NCBI RefSeq assembly: GCF_013111185.1
Contig: NZ_WVRE01000001.1
Span: forward strand, 310,001 to 374,000
Reading direction: 5' to 3'
Origin: Ruegeria sp. HKCCD7303
Lineage (GTDB): Bacteria > Pseudomonadota > Alphaproteobacteria > Rhodobacterales > Rhodobacteraceae
DNA length: 64,000 nucleotides
Below, one piece after another: positions 55,028-64,000 of the stretch. Position 1 is the stretch's first letter. Each line of letters begins with the position of its first letter. The translations under genes and the position numbers were made by a program. A model generated the notes under the pieces. That model was given only the letters and a program-made list of their open reading frames with translations, was not told the origin of the DNA and did no database searches.

Positions 55028-56194
55028 TCAAACCTGTTCATACATGCCGCGTCGGGCTATCTGGCCGTCGCGTACATGCCATTCCCCCCGGGCCATCACA
55101 TGCCGCACGGCAGTGTTTTCGTCAAGAACGACCAAATCAGCGTCCATACCCACGTTCAGACGACCTTTTTGGTGCAGCTTCAGCAGGTCGGCGACATTTG
55201 AGGTCAGCGGAGCCAGCGCTTCGGGCATTGGTACTCCTCTGTTGGTGAGTTCGCGCAGCGTGTCCGGCAAAGTGTCCGACAAACCCACACCAAACCGTGT
55301 CAGATTGCCTTCATGGTCAAAGGCGGGCAGGCAGCCACCACCGTCAGAGCTGATGGTGAACCGGTCGGCGTGACCGCCCAAATCGCGAAACTGAATGTAG
55401 GCCTCAGTAGCAGAGATGCCCGGCTCGACATGTCCGCAGGGGAATGCGGTAGCGTCGATGTAACATCCGTGCCGTGCTAGCGCCACGGCCTGTTCGAAGA
55501 GTGGTTTGTTGCGATTGACATGGGTTGGATTGAAGACGCGTGCGGGGATTTCGCAGGTCGCGATAGCTTGTTCCAACATTGACAGCCCTCGCTCGCCATC
55601 TCCCATATGGCAATGCACAATCCCCGCCTTGCCAGTCATCAGGCCTGCGACATGCGCTTCGCTTGCGATCCGCAGAAACTCGTCCAATGTCGGTTGGCTC
55701 GACCGGTGATCACTGATCGCCAGTTCCCCAACACCGATGACCGGATCAAGGAACACAATGTCTCCACGGGCTGAACCGGTGAGGGTGGTCAGTGGGACGT
55801 GATAGCCACCGGTGTGACACCAGGCTGAAAGTCCTTCTTCGCGCAACCCATAGGCCTGTTGCACCAGCGTCTGCGTGTTGCGGGTCAGATCGTCCGTGCC
55901 CAATACTCCAACGACTGAAGTGACACCGGCACGCGTGAAAGAGGACAGGACAAGCGGCGGCACCCGACTGGCTGGTCCGGTTTCACCGCCACCGCCAGTT
56001 ATATGCGCATGCCCATCAATAAAACCCGGAACAACCGCTGCGCCTTCGACGTCAATGATCTCTGCCTGAAGCTGGACAGGCAATTCGGGTTTATTGCTGC
56101 CGAGGTAAATGATGCGTTCACCCGCAGTGAGAATATGGCCCAAACCAACAGGTTCAGGTGAATAGAGGCGCGCATTCTTGATGAGCTTCAACAC
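55028..56194 (-). CDS. iadA: Isoaspartyl (beta-aspartyl) dipeptidase
   Basis: 388 residues of the amidohydrolase family. Metal ligands: H62 and H64 in GFIDGHAHITGGGGE, H in VHCHMGDG and PTHVNRN, and D in TISSDGGG. At the position of the carboxylated lysine of E. coli IadA (K162), the sequence has Glu (E157 in VIGVGELAISDHRSS) with one extra residue; a Glu bridge is known from other amidohydrolases. It would split beta-Asp-Arg dipeptides released by cyanophycinase into Asp and Arg. First gene of the operon; the gap to cphB is 55 bases. Confidence 0.9.
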   Translation of the reverse strand: MLKLIKNARLYSPEPVGLGHILTAGERIIYLGSNKPELPVQLQAEIIDVEGAAVVPGFIDGHAHITGGGGETGPASRVPPLVLSSFTRAGVTSVVGVLGTDDLTRNTQTLVQQAYGLREEGLSAWCHTGGYHVPLTTLTGSARGDIVFLDPVIGVGELAISDHRSSQPTLDEFLRIASEAHVAGLMTGKAGIVHCHMGDGERGLSMLEQAIATCEIPARVFNPTHVNRNKPLFEQAVALARHGCYIDATAFPCGHVEPGISATEAYIQFRDLGGHADRFTISSDGGGCLPAFDHEGNLTRFGVGLSDTLPDTLRELTNRGVPMPEALAPLTSNVADLLKLHQKGRLNVGMDADLVVLDENTAVRHVMARGEWHVRDGQIARRGMYEQV

Positions 56195-56702
56195 GTTGCA
56201 AATCCGTCAGTAGGAGCGAAGACGTCCTTCTTTGCACCAAATGGCAGCAGAAGAACCATCCCCTTTTTCGGGGAAAGCGTAGATGTCGGTCGTACGCCAC
56301 TAGCAGACAATGAGAAAAATGAAGCGGATGGCAAGGTTGTCCGCGAAGTAGTCGTGTTTAAGGGTTGCGGCGAACGGTTGCTCCGAGCCCAATCTGTCTT
56401 ATGCTGCGGAACAGCCGAATGTCCGCTTTTCTCCCGGGCGACCATCACGGTACGCGCCATCGCAATGACCTTAAGCCAGCGTGGAATAAACCTCGGCAAC
56501 TCGCTGAAAGGTCCAATAGCAGGCGATAGCCGCACATCGTATACCGTTTGGGATCCGAGAACGTCTAGGGTGAATTCCAAATCCGGATTCCTGGACCCAA
56601 AACAATTGAGATTGTAGAAAAATTACGTCGCTTTCAGCCTCTTAGGTCGAAAACAGCGCAGCGCCATCTGTGCATCTTGGCAAAATTTAGTACCAATCAA
56701 AA
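56195..56702. other. Intergenic stretch upstream of the cyanophycin operon
   Basis: About 508 bases between divergent genes. Frames on both strands (for example 56188-56580 minus) lack protein-like composition. It must contain the cyanophycin operon promoter and that of the oxygenase gene. A CGAATGTCCGCTTTT element (56417-56431) recalls the dispersed elements elsewhere in the window. Confidence 0.5.
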
Positions 56703-57266
56703 ATGGTGTACAGAATGCTGGAAGTTCATTCGATTCCCGGTGCATTTACCGCGCGGGAATGTGAGCAGATTGTTGCTGCATCACAAAAAGCCCCGGCGAA
56801 CGAGGCTCTGCTTGTCGGGCAAAACAAGGATCATAATCTGCGCAGAGCGGATGTGACCTGGCTGGACGACGTCGAAGGCTCTGATTGGGTGATGTCACGC
56901 CTGATCAACGTTGTCCGTCGCTCCAACACCGACAAGTTTGGCTTTGATCTGAGCGAGTTCGCCGAAAGTCCGCAGATTGCCTGCTATAAAGCATCAGATG
57001 GTGGTCATTTTGCGTGGCATTCCGATATCGGCGACGGGTCAGTCGCCCGAAAAAGAAAGCTGTCGCTGGTCGTTCAACTCAGCAAACCCGGGATGTACGA
57101 CGGCGGTGACTTGGAGATTATGCCGGGTGCGTATGCTGTAACGGCCAGCCGGTATCAAGGGAGCGCGACCATCTTTCCCAGCTTCTTGTTGCACCAGGTG
57201 ACACCGGTTGAGAATGGTGATCGGTATTCGTTGACGGTCTGGGCGCATGGCCCGACGTTTCGGTGA
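56703..57266 (+). CDS. 2OG-Fe(II) oxygenase, PKHD-type
   Basis: 187 residues. Iron ligands H106 and D108 (HFAWHSDIGD) and H164 (FLLHQVTPV), with R174 (NGDRYSLTVW) for 2-oxoglutarate, form the complete facial triad plus cosubstrate Arg of prolyl-4-hydroxylase-like enzymes. It would hydroxylate a protein or small molecule in the cytoplasm. A second ATG at 56715 is possible. No informative neighbours; it lies divergent from the cyanophycin operon. Confidence 0.87.
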   Translation: MVYRMLEVHSIPGAFTARECEQIVAASQKAPANEALLVGQNKDHNLRRADVTWLDDVEGSDWVMSRLINVVRRSNTDKFGFDLSEFAESPQIACYKASDGGHFAWHSDIGDGSVARKRKLSLVVQLSKPGMYDGGDLEIMPGAYAVTASRYQGSATIFPSFLLHQVTPVENGDRYSLTVWAHGPTFR

Positions 57267-57471
57267 TGATTTCCGTACTCGTTTGATTAAGAGTCCGAGA
57301 CTACAAGGCTAACGGTTCGTTTCGTGTAGGAAACAGAGTCGAAAGAGTTAAGCTTGCCTTTAACACATTCGCTGAAATGGCATTTCTTGTAGTCCAACGT
57401 CTCTGCTAAATCCTAGAAGCTGCACGTTACTGACGCCTGAGTTGCTTTGGTCACTCAATGGCTGGCTTCTA

Positions 57472-58782
57472 TTATGTATCAGTCGGTAAGCGACTGGCGA
57501 CTGATTTCTCATGGACTAAGTTTGGCAGGCTCACCATATCAGAAGCAACTTTGCCAGCTTCCTTTGAAGTACTTTCGACAGATATGCGTGTCTGGCCCAA
57601 CCGGGGGTGCAGCTTACGAGCCAGAACCCACGTCCAAAGCAAACCTGCACCACCCGCGGCGAACACACCAGAGAGCGGTGCCACGAGAAGAACCAGCCAG
57701 GCGGCACCAGGTGTAATAATACCCGAAACATCGCGAAAACTCGCGTATATTGCTGACATCTCAGTTCGTTCGGAAGGTTTGACTGCGAGAAGGAACGGCA
57801 AACCAGCGGAAACATCGAGCAAGATCAGGAAAATCGAGCCCATCATTAAGAATGCGATTGTGACTTCAGGGATTCCGAATGGAACTCCAGCAAAAAGAAA
57901 CAGCAGCCCGGACATGAGGAATCCGGTTCTGACTGCTGCGCGTACCGAACTGCGCTGCATGAAACGAAGCATCAGTGGGGTGCAAAACAGGGCGGCATTG
58001 GAAATCGATAAAGCAATCCCTCCAAGCTGGCTGCCTAGCCCGTTCTGAACCGCATAGATGGGCAGGTATACGACATAAATCCACCACCCACAGGAACGAA
58101 CGACTGCGAATACCCATCCGGCAACCAATCGTGGTTGCGCAAAAAACCTCCCGAAATAGGCGAACGGATTTGCGGGAGCGCTTTGGCTTCTGGTGATGAG
58201 CCTGCCGTTTCCGAGGCGCATAACAAGAAAGATGAGCAGCATGACAATCGCCGCACCGGCTGCAATCAGGAACGGCGCAGGTTGCCACCGTTCGTACAAT
58301 ATCGCGCCAAGCGCAGGGCCTGCCGTCCAACCCAGCGCACTGTAGAAAAGCCGGGATGTCTCAAAACGTCCTAGTTCGATCTTAGCAACATGGTCGAGCA
58401 CATAGGCGTTGAAGCACACAAATGTCGTCACAACGGCGAATGTCGTGAGTGCGAGCCCCGCAATAACGGCAGCAGGGGTCGCAACGGTCGTCACAACCGC
58501 ACCCGCGACGTACGAAAGAGTGCCGAACACATAGACCAATCTCCTTGGGACAAACCGGATCAGGTAGGGAACCAGAAGACCGATCAAGAGTGAAACTGCG
58601 CCAATGGCGAAATAAATTTCGGATACAAATCGCGCATCCTTCAGCGCGTTGTACATCGCTACCGGAAAGACAGAGATCAAAATACCCCTGGCAATCGCCT
58701 CTGTACCCGCCAGAATGGCGAATCCCCGCACGCTGGGTGCTGGCGCATGGCGAAGCCATTCTGGTATTCGGCGTTCGTGCAT
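57472..58782 (-). CDS. MFS transporter
   Basis: 436 residues with about 12 hydrophobic segments in two halves. After helix 2 the loop YLIRFVPRRLVYVFG fits the conserved basic motif between helices 2 and 3. The long loop RLGNGRLITRSQSAPANPFA separates the halves. The C terminus has a 50-residue soluble tail. Efflux or uptake of a small molecule; substrate not evident. Confidence 0.85.
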   Translation of the reverse strand: MHERRIPEWLRHAPAPSVRGFAILAGTEAIARGILISVFPVAMYNALKDARFVSEIYFAIGAVSLLIGLLVPYLIRFVPRRLVYVFGTLSYVAGAVVTTVATPAAVIAGLALTTFAVVTTFVCFNAYVLDHVAKIELGRFETSRLFYSALGWTAGPALGAILYERWQPAPFLIAAGAAIVMLLIFLVMRLGNGRLITRSQSAPANPFAYFGRFFAQPRLVAGWVFAVVRSCGWWIYVVYLPIYAVQNGLGSQLGGIALSISNAALFCTPLMLRFMQRSSVRAAVRTGFLMSGLLFLFAGVPFGIPEVTIAFLMMGSIFLILLDVSAGLPFLLAVKPSERTEMSAIYASFRDVSGIITPGAAWLVLLVAPLSGVFAAGGAGLLWTWVLARKLHPRLGQTRISVESTSKEAGKVASDMVSLPNLVHEKSVASRLPTDT

Positions 58783-59182
58783 GAGAAGTGCTCAATGGAC
58801 TGGGAATCAGTCAAACCTGTTTCCTCATTTTTTCTCTCCTGGCAGCGACCCGATGTCGTTTTTGCTAATCGTGAAAGTTATAAAAATTCCATAACTGAAT
58901 TTCGTTTTTTCTTTTTGGGAACCCGCTTCGCTGGCGTTCAATTTTCAACGCTGATTACAGCGAAGGGATTGCTTGAACTCGGGCTGGATTGGCCCAGTAG
59001 AATGGCCGCAAACCGGAAATCATTGCTCGACCGAAAAATCTACCGCTGCGGATGCAAGCACTTTCAGTATGAGCAATAGTCGTGGCTACAAAAGTCGGTT
59101 TTGTCCGCAAAGCGGTCAGTTAAAGTCGGGAGTGCGATACCCGCCCGATCCAGGTATGGATGAAAGCCTTTGTGGCGCGCGG
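58783..59182. other. Intergenic stretch with a dispersed repeat
   Basis: 400 bases without a supported gene between the MFS gene and the end of the peptidase operon. Copy 3 of the GTCCGC-type repeat is at 59104. The MFS promoter should be near 58783-58900. Confidence 0.5.
59104..59122. repeat. Degenerate dispersed intergenic repeat, copy 3
   Basis: TCCGCAAAGCGGTCAGTTA, sharing the TCCGCA/GCGGTC core with copies at 48035 and 49279. Confidence 0.45.
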
Positions 59183-60574
59183 TCAGAGTGGCCTGGCAAG
59201 GTCACCAATATCCCAGAAAAGACCGGCCATTGCCCGCAATGCATCACGCGACACCGACTTCAACACGTGTTCGTTTGGCGCGTGCTGTGAACAGCCACGA
59301 TAGGAATGAGGCACCCAAATCGTTGGGAGGCCGAGCACATCGGAAAAGACCTCATTGGGCAGGGAACCGGCGAGATTTGGCAGAATATGTGGCCGCTTTC
59401 CAGACGTTTCTTCCAGCGAACGCGCGACAAACGACACCCAAGGATGCTCCGGCGATGTCCGCGTCGCATCGAAAAATCCGCGGTCGTGAGGTTTGATCTT
59501 AACGATCTGAAATCCTCTTGCATCAAGGTGGCGACGAAGGGCCGACAGGATACCGGCTTGATCGGTGCCAACAACGAAGCGGAGCTGACAGGCGGCCTTG
59601 GCATATCCCGAGATCGCGTTAACCGGCTCTTCGGGGACACCGCTTTTCATTGCGAGGATCGCAAAGCTGTTCCAGCCAAAGACCCGTTCGGCCGGTGTCA
59701 GACTTTCTTCGCCCCAGTCTTCGTCAATCTTCGGACCGCCATCTCCGCCTACCGGCAAATTGCGCAGGGTATGCCGGATGTCTTCGGTTAGGCTGGTCGG
59801 CCGCCACTCTGGTATTTGGATTTGGCCCCTCACATCGGTGATCGTCGAGAGGGCTTGCGCAAGGATCATCGCGGGGTCGGCAAGCAAACCGCCCCAGTTA
59901 CCGGAATGATGCGCGCCGTCTCGAAGGTCAACGATGAGGTCGAACGAATTGCCGCCCCGTGCTCCCATGAACATCGTCGGCGTGTCTGACTGAAGGCGTG
60001 GTCCGTCCGATGCGATCAGGACATCCGCGGCAAGGTTTTCTTTGTGCGTGGCGCAAAACTCCGACAGCCCCGGCGACCCCATCTCCTCACCCATTTCAAT
60101 AAGGATTCGAATGTTGAAGCCGAGTGATCCACGAGCGTCGATGACGGAGCTCAACGCAGCCAAGTTGATGAGGTGTTGTCCCTTGTTGTCAGCGGTACCG
60201 CGTCCGAAGAGGCAATCGCCCTCATCCACAAGACGAAACGGGTAAAGCCCGTTGCGCCACTGATCGGTTTGGGCGCGGATCACGTCGCCATGCCCATAGG
60301 ACAGGATCGTTGGGCCTGTGTCGTCCTCGATGCGTTCAGCGACAAGGATAGGACCTGCATCTGGCACAGGGTTCGGGTGTATTGCACAGGAGAACCCAAG
60401 ACTGTGCAGGCGCGGAACGAGGGCTTCTTCAAGATAGCGCGGAAGTTCCGCCGCTTTCTCTGGTGTCTGGCTCTCCGTCTCATGGGCAACCAGTTCGCTA
60501 AGATCGGTTGCAAATCGACCGCTGTCAAAATATTCGGCGACGTTGTCTATGGCAGCAGCGCGGGTCATGTTCAC
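59183..60574 (-). CDS. M20-family metallopeptidase (dipeptidase-like)
   Basis: 463 residues. Metal-binding and catalytic positions: ILSYGHGDVI (His, Asp), GRGTADNKGQHLINLAAL (bridging Asp), IEMGEEMGSPGL (Glu base and ligand) and IASDGPRLQ (Asp). The lid domain has GAHHSGNWGG (His). Its substrates would be dipeptides or N-acyl amino acids in the cytoplasm. It starts 6 bases after the second M20 gene and is the last gene of an operon with peptide ABC ATPases, so it probably processes the imported peptides. Confidence 0.9.
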   Translation of the reverse strand: MNMTRAAAIDNVAEYFDSGRFATDLSELVAHETESQTPEKAAELPRYLEEALVPRLHSLGFSCAIHPNPVPDAGPILVAERIEDDTGPTILSYGHGDVIRAQTDQWRNGLYPFRLVDEGDCLFGRGTADNKGQHLINLAALSSVIDARGSLGFNIRILIEMGEEMGSPGLSEFCATHKENLAADVLIASDGPRLQSDTPTMFMGARGGNSFDLIVDLRDGAHHSGNWGGLLADPAMILAQALSTITDVRGQIQIPEWRPTSLTEDIRHTLRNLPVGGDGGPKIDEDWGEESLTPAERVFGWNSFAILAMKSGVPEEPVNAISGYAKAACQLRFVVGTDQAGILSALRRHLDARGFQIVKIKPHDRGFFDATRTSPEHPWVSFVARSLEETSGKRPHILPNLAGSLPNEVFSDVLGLPTIWVPHSYRGCSQHAPNEHVLKSVSRDALRAMAGLFWDIGDLARPL

Positions 60575-60580
60575 TTTCCC

Positions 60581-61987
60581 TCAGACAGGTGGGCGCACGT
60601 CTGCAGGGATCGGACATGTGTACGGCGTTTCGCCCAGATGGTCTTGATGCGTCGCGCGCGCAGCATCGATGCGTGACGGGTCCTCAACCAGTCGACAGGC
60701 TGTCGCGGCCATTGCCTTTGCGGCGTAGATCATGCCTTTGTGCGCTGCGGGTGCCTTGCCTTGTGCAACTGTTTGCCAGGTATGAAATGGCGTTCCAATT
60801 GCGCAGGTCGCGACCCGAGCCTGAACCGTCGGAACAGCCCAACTCACATCCCCGACATCTGTTGAGCCTTCGCCACCATCGCTGTGGCGATCAAGAGGTG
60901 CGATGAAGTCGCAGAGTGCGAGATCCTTTCTGGGCTTAGCTCCGATCCGCTTGAAGGTCGTGTTGATGTCAGCCGTGGTCAATGTAGTCTGAATCTCACG
61001 GGCAAAGCTGAGGTCTGACTCGTCAAAGGCGACGGGTCCGAGTTTCTCTAGCTCGTGCTGCATGGTTTCTTCCAAAGGACGGTTTCCAAGCAGGTTTGAA
61101 ACGCCGGAAAAGACCTGACTTGTGACCTGCGTTCCGGTCATCAGCGCCGCACCATCTGCAATCTTTCTGACACGCGTAACCAGATCGGCGAGGTCGGGTA
61201 GCGAACTGGCGCGGACGAGCTGGCGCACCGTGGCCTTGGCCTGCACCACGTTCGGCGCAACACCACCTGCATCGAGATAGGCGTAGTGCACCCGGGCGCT
61301 GTCGGGCATGTGCTCGCGCAGGTAATTTACACCGATGTTCATCAGTTCAACCGCATCAAGCGCCGACCTACCCAATTCCGGTGCACCCGCCGCATGGGCA
61401 GCTTTTCCATGAAAAGTGAAATCGATCCGGGTGTTTGCGAGCGATCTGGCCTCATTCACGCCTGTGAAGGTCGCTGGATGCCACGAGATGGCTGCGTCGA
61501 CATCATCGAACAGTCCTTCACGCACCATGTATGTCTTGGCCGCGCCCCCTTCTTCAGCGGGGCAGCCATAGTATCGCACACGGCCCTTGATGCCGTTTTC
61601 GGCCAGCCAGTCTTTCACCGCCGTCGCGGCCAAGAGTGCGGCGGCCCCTAACAGATTGTGACCACACCCATGCCCGTTGCCGCCCTCTTCAAGCGGCTGA
61701 TGTTCAGCCACACCCGGCGCCTGGCTCAGATATGGCAGCGCATCGAACTCACCGAGGATGGCAATCACCGGACCCTCGTCTCCTGCTTCGCCAATCACGG
61801 CCGTAGGAATGCCAGCTGCGTTCTCTGTTATCTTGAACCCCTGAGCGCGTAACATCTGCACATGTTCGGCGACGGACTTGTACTCGGCATAAAGCGTCTC
61901 GGGCGTGTCAAAGACTCGATCTGACAAGGCGATAAAATCATCACGATGGCGGTCGACGTGGTCCCAGATCGGATCGGCGTTTTTCAA
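60581..61987 (-). CDS. M20-family amidohydrolase (AbgB-like)
   Basis: 468 residues from a TTG at 61987 preceded by CTGGAGAG; a TTG at 62038 would overlap the ABC gene by 31 bases. Motifs: AILGEFDALP (His replaced by Phe as in AbgB types), GNGHGCGHNLLGAAAL, YGCPAEEGGAAKTYM (Glu pair) and ISWHPATFTG. The lid domain starts at about 175 (TRIDFTFHGKAAHAAGAPEL). AbgB cleaves p-aminobenzoyl-glutamate; here a peptide or acyl-amino-acid substrate imported by the ABC system is more likely. Exact substrate unknown. Confidence 0.88.
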   Translation of the reverse strand: MKNADPIWDHVDRHRDDFIALSDRVFDTPETLYAEYKSVAEHVQMLRAQGFKITENAAGIPTAVIGEAGDEGPVIAILGEFDALPYLSQAPGVAEHQPLEEGGNGHGCGHNLLGAAALLAATAVKDWLAENGIKGRVRYYGCPAEEGGAAKTYMVREGLFDDVDAAISWHPATFTGVNEARSLANTRIDFTFHGKAAHAAGAPELGRSALDAVELMNIGVNYLREHMPDSARVHYAYLDAGGVAPNVVQAKATVRQLVRASSLPDLADLVTRVRKIADGAALMTGTQVTSQVFSGVSNLLGNRPLEETMQHELEKLGPVAFDESDLSFAREIQTTLTTADINTTFKRIGAKPRKDLALCDFIAPLDRHSDGGEGSTDVGDVSWAVPTVQARVATCAIGTPFHTWQTVAQGKAPAAHKGMIYAAKAMAATACRLVEDPSRIDAARATHQDHLGETPYTCPIPADVRPPV

Positions 61988-62007
61988 GGGGCTCTCCAGC
62001 TTCTCGT

Positions 62008-63012
62008 TCAAACGGTTTCGGCGTGTTCCAGCAGGCAAGCCGTTTCGCGCCCGCCGCGCCCCGCTTTCAGTTCAGGAACAGTGGTGCGGCACTCAGCGGT
62101 CGCCACGGGGCAACGCGGGTGGAAGGTACATCCAGATGGCGGATCTAGCGGCGACGGAATTTCCCCCTCAATCGGGGCAAAATCACGCCGGCGCTGATCA
62201 AGGCGCGGAGCCTCTGCAAGCAGCGCTTTCGTGTAGGGATGGCGCGGGTCCGAAAAAATTTCCTCAGTCGATGCGCTCTCGACAATGCGGCCCAGATACA
62301 TGATCGCCACGCGGTCGGCGATGTGTTCGACGACGCTCAGGTCATGGCTGATGAACAGATAGGTCAGGCCCAGCTCTTCGCGCAGATCCATGAACAAGTT
62401 GATAACCTGCGCCTGGATCGACACGTCCAGCGCAGCGATGGCTTCGTCGCAGACAAGGAACTTCGGCTTCACGGCGAGCGCACGTGCAATTCCAATCCGT
62501 TGCCTCTGACCGCCGGAAAACTGATGCGCGTAACGCCGCTTGAGCGACGGGTCGAGGCCGACCTTGCGCATCACGTCGTCCACGTATTCCGCACTCTCTG
62601 CTTTGCTGACGATCCCATGCATACGCGGTGCTTCGCCGATGATATCTTCGACGCGCATTCGCGGATTTAGGCTGGCAAAGGGGTCCTGGAAGATCATCTG
62701 AATTGCGAGGGTCGCCGCGCGTTTGTCGGTGCCGTTCAACGTCGCAACATCTTTGCCTCCGTAGAACATCTGTCCGTCACTTGCAGGGTGAATGCCGGCA
62801 ACAACACGTCCCAAAGTGGACTTGCCGCAGCCGGATTCGCCGACCAATCCCAGAACCTCACCCTTTTGAATCGACAGGTTCACGTTATCGACAGCATGGA
62901 CCGTTTCTTCCCGGATGTTTGCGCCAAGTCGCTGTGCGATTTTCCCCGCGACGTCCAAACGTTTGGTGAAGCGCTTCGAAACGCCTCGGATTTCAACGAG
63001 CGGCTCAGTCAA
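62008..63012 (-). CDS. Peptide ABC transporter ATP-binding protein, DppF/OppF type
   Basis: 334 residues. Walker A GLVGESGCGKSTLG, Q loop MIFQDPFASLNPRM, signature FSGGQRQRIGIARAL, Walker B FLVCDEAIAALD (DEA instead of the usual DEP) and switch LFISHDLSVV. The C-terminal oligopeptide-ABC extension is ALLAEAPRLDQRRRDF, with cysteines in GCTFHPRCPVA. It powers import of di- or oligopeptides with the DppD-type partner. Overlaps that gene by 4 bases. Confidence 0.93.
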   Translation of the reverse strand: MTEPLVEIRGVSKRFTKRLDVAGKIAQRLGANIREETVHAVDNVNLSIQKGEVLGLVGESGCGKSTLGRVVAGIHPASDGQMFYGGKDVATLNGTDKRAATLAIQMIFQDPFASLNPRMRVEDIIGEAPRMHGIVSKAESAEYVDDVMRKVGLDPSLKRRYAHQFSGGQRQRIGIARALAVKPKFLVCDEAIAALDVSIQAQVINLFMDLREELGLTYLFISHDLSVVEHIADRVAIMYLGRIVESASTEEIFSDPRHPYTKALLAEAPRLDQRRRDFAPIEGEIPSPLDPPSGCTFHPRCPVATAECRTTVPELKAGRGGRETACLLEHAETV

Positions 63013-63986
63013 AGCGTCGTCTCCTTGGTGCGTTGCGGATTGAAACAGCGAAGGCTGCGGCCATCCACGTCCTTAATCGGGGGGCGCTTGGAACACGCTG
63101 CCGTTAGGGCCTGACAACGCGGTCCAAAGGCGCATCCTTCAGGCAGGGCGAGCATGTTTGGCGTCATCCCTTCGATCTGGAACAAACGCTGCCCACGCCG
63201 GTTCGCCGTCGGAACCGATCCGAGAAGCCCGACCGTATAGGGATGCAACGGACGGTCGATAACATCGTCGATACCGCCTTGCTCAACGATCCGTCCTGCG
63301 TACATCACCGAAATCCGGTCCGCGAGCCCTGCCACAACGGCAAGGTCATGCGTGATCCAGATCATCGCAGTTCCCGTGCGTTTCGTCAGCTTCTGTGCCT
63401 CGTGGATGATCTGCGCCTGAATTGTCACGTCGAGCGCTGTCGTCGGCTCGTCGGCAATAATGAGGTCCGGCTGGTTCAAGAAGGCTGTCGCAATCGCCAC
63501 GCGCTGCCGCATCCCACCGGAAAGCTGATGCGGATAGGCTTGCAATCGCTCTTCCGGCGATGGGATGCCAACCAAACCAAGCGCATCACGGCTTCTTTCC
63601 CAGGCGGTTTGGCGGCTTACGTTTTCATGGGCGAGAATGGCCTCGATCATCTGCGTATCGACGCGCAGGACCGGGTTGAGCGTCATCATCGGATCCTGAA
63701 AGATCATCGAGATTCGGTTGCCACGCAAGGTCTTGAGTCGCTCTTCCGGTGCGTTCGCGATCTCGTCACCATTAAAACGGATTGACCCATCGACGATGCG
63801 CCCGGGAGGTTCGATCAGCCCAAGGATGGAAAACCCGGTGATCGACTTGCCCGACCCGGACTCACCCACCAGACCCATTACCTCGCCCTTGGAGACGGTG
63901 AAATCCACACCATCTACGGCCTTGACCACACCCGCGTGCGTGAAGAAGTGGGTCTTCAGCCCGCTGACTTCGAGTACTTCAGTCAT
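63009..63986 (-). CDS. Peptide ABC transporter ATP-binding protein, DppD/OppD type
   Basis: 325 residues. Walker [16 protein letters not shown] loop [14 protein letters not shown], signature [15 protein letters not shown], Walker [13 protein letters not shown] and switch [14 protein letters not shown]. The C-terminal extension is [16 protein letters not shown], with [23 protein letters not shown] precedes the ATG. The permease and binding-protein genes should lie beyond the right edge. The operon continues with two M20 peptidases. Confidence 0.93.
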   Translation of the reverse strand: MTEVLEVSGLKTHFFTHAGVVKAVDGVDFTVSKGEVMGLVGESGSGKSITGFSILGLIEPPGRIVDGSIRFNGDEIANAPEERLKTLRGNRISMIFQDPMMTLNPVLRVDTQMIEAILAHENVSRQTAWERSRDALGLVGIPSPEERLQAYPHQLSGGMRQRVAIATAFLNQPDLIIADEPTTALDVTIQAQIIHEAQKLTKRTGTAMIWITHDLAVVAGLADRISVMYAGRIVEQGGIDDVIDRPLHPYTVGLLGSVPTANRRGQRLFQIEGMTPNMLALPEGCAFGPRCQALTAACSKRPPIKDVDGRSLRCFNPQRTKETTL

Positions 63987-64000
63987 CTCTTCAACCTCGG

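Noticed and set aside
56188-56617. Overlapping frames on both strands upstream of the cyanophycin operon
   Set aside because: Neither has protein-like composition or a start signal; treated as promoter-containing intergenic DNA.

Overview
The window looks like chromosome from a marine Roseobacter-group alphaproteobacterium (Rhodobacterales). This is inferred from gene content and protein style, not from a marker gene: RTX and giant-adhesin type I secretion, a methionine gamma-lyase cluster, FkbM/WbsX/GT2 polysaccharide genes, a cyanophycin operon, a solitary class III cyclase with a periplasmic-type sensor half, and dipeptide ABC genes. Coding density is high, short overlaps (ATGA, TAATG) are frequent, and there is no rRNA, intact tRNA, CRISPR array or intact prophage.

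Region 1 (1-10650) is a surface-adhesion locus. A minus-strand operon runs from a large Ig-repeat adhesin through a SapC-family protein to a complete type I exporter (TolC-like lipoprotein, LapB-like ABC protein, HlyD-like adaptor cut by the window edge). A divergent RTX protein has a C-terminal dockerin-like module, and the adhesin has a cohesin-like module near its C terminus. I consider this pairing the most interesting item in the window.

Region 2 (10870-26510) is extracellular polysaccharide plus secreted protein. It has two WbsX-family genes, a GT2, the dTDP-L-rhamnose operon rfbCBDA, a serralysin-like RTX metalloprotease with four nearly identical Trp-rich/EF-hand repeats, and a sulfotransferase-like / FkbM / Caps_synth / GT2 gene run with translationally coupled starts.

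Region 3 (26511-27140) is a scar of an integrative element: a tyrosine-integrase C-terminal remnant next to a 45-nt 3' piece of tRNA-Pro and a terminator.

Region 4 (27330-35550) holds methionine catabolism (mdeB-mdeA, divergent Lrp-type mdeR). It also has a small HTH regulator plus a 49-residue protein followed by non-coding DNA with a cluster of TGTAAACCTT-type repeats, then LysR, WrbA and an EamA exporter.

Region 5 (36200-49020) is metal, redox and signalling. It contains a reduced mercury module (MerR, MerT, GDCCVxC protein, no MerA), a NarL-type two-component pair, an Asp/Arg-repeat secreted protein, a CDF transporter, two c-type cytochromes with a divergent LysR gene, a Crp/Fnr-DUF2892 pair, a tyrosine recombinase with terminator, a class III cyclase-TPR protein and an unusual ankyrin-cytochrome c fusion.

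Region 6 (49500-64000) is nitrogen storage and peptide use. The cyanophycin operon (isoaspartyl dipeptidase, cyanophycinase, cyanophycin synthetase, Mur-ligase-only paralogue) is followed by a 2OG-Fe(II) oxygenase, an MFS transporter, and an operon of two peptide ABC ATPases with two M20 peptidases that runs off the right edge.
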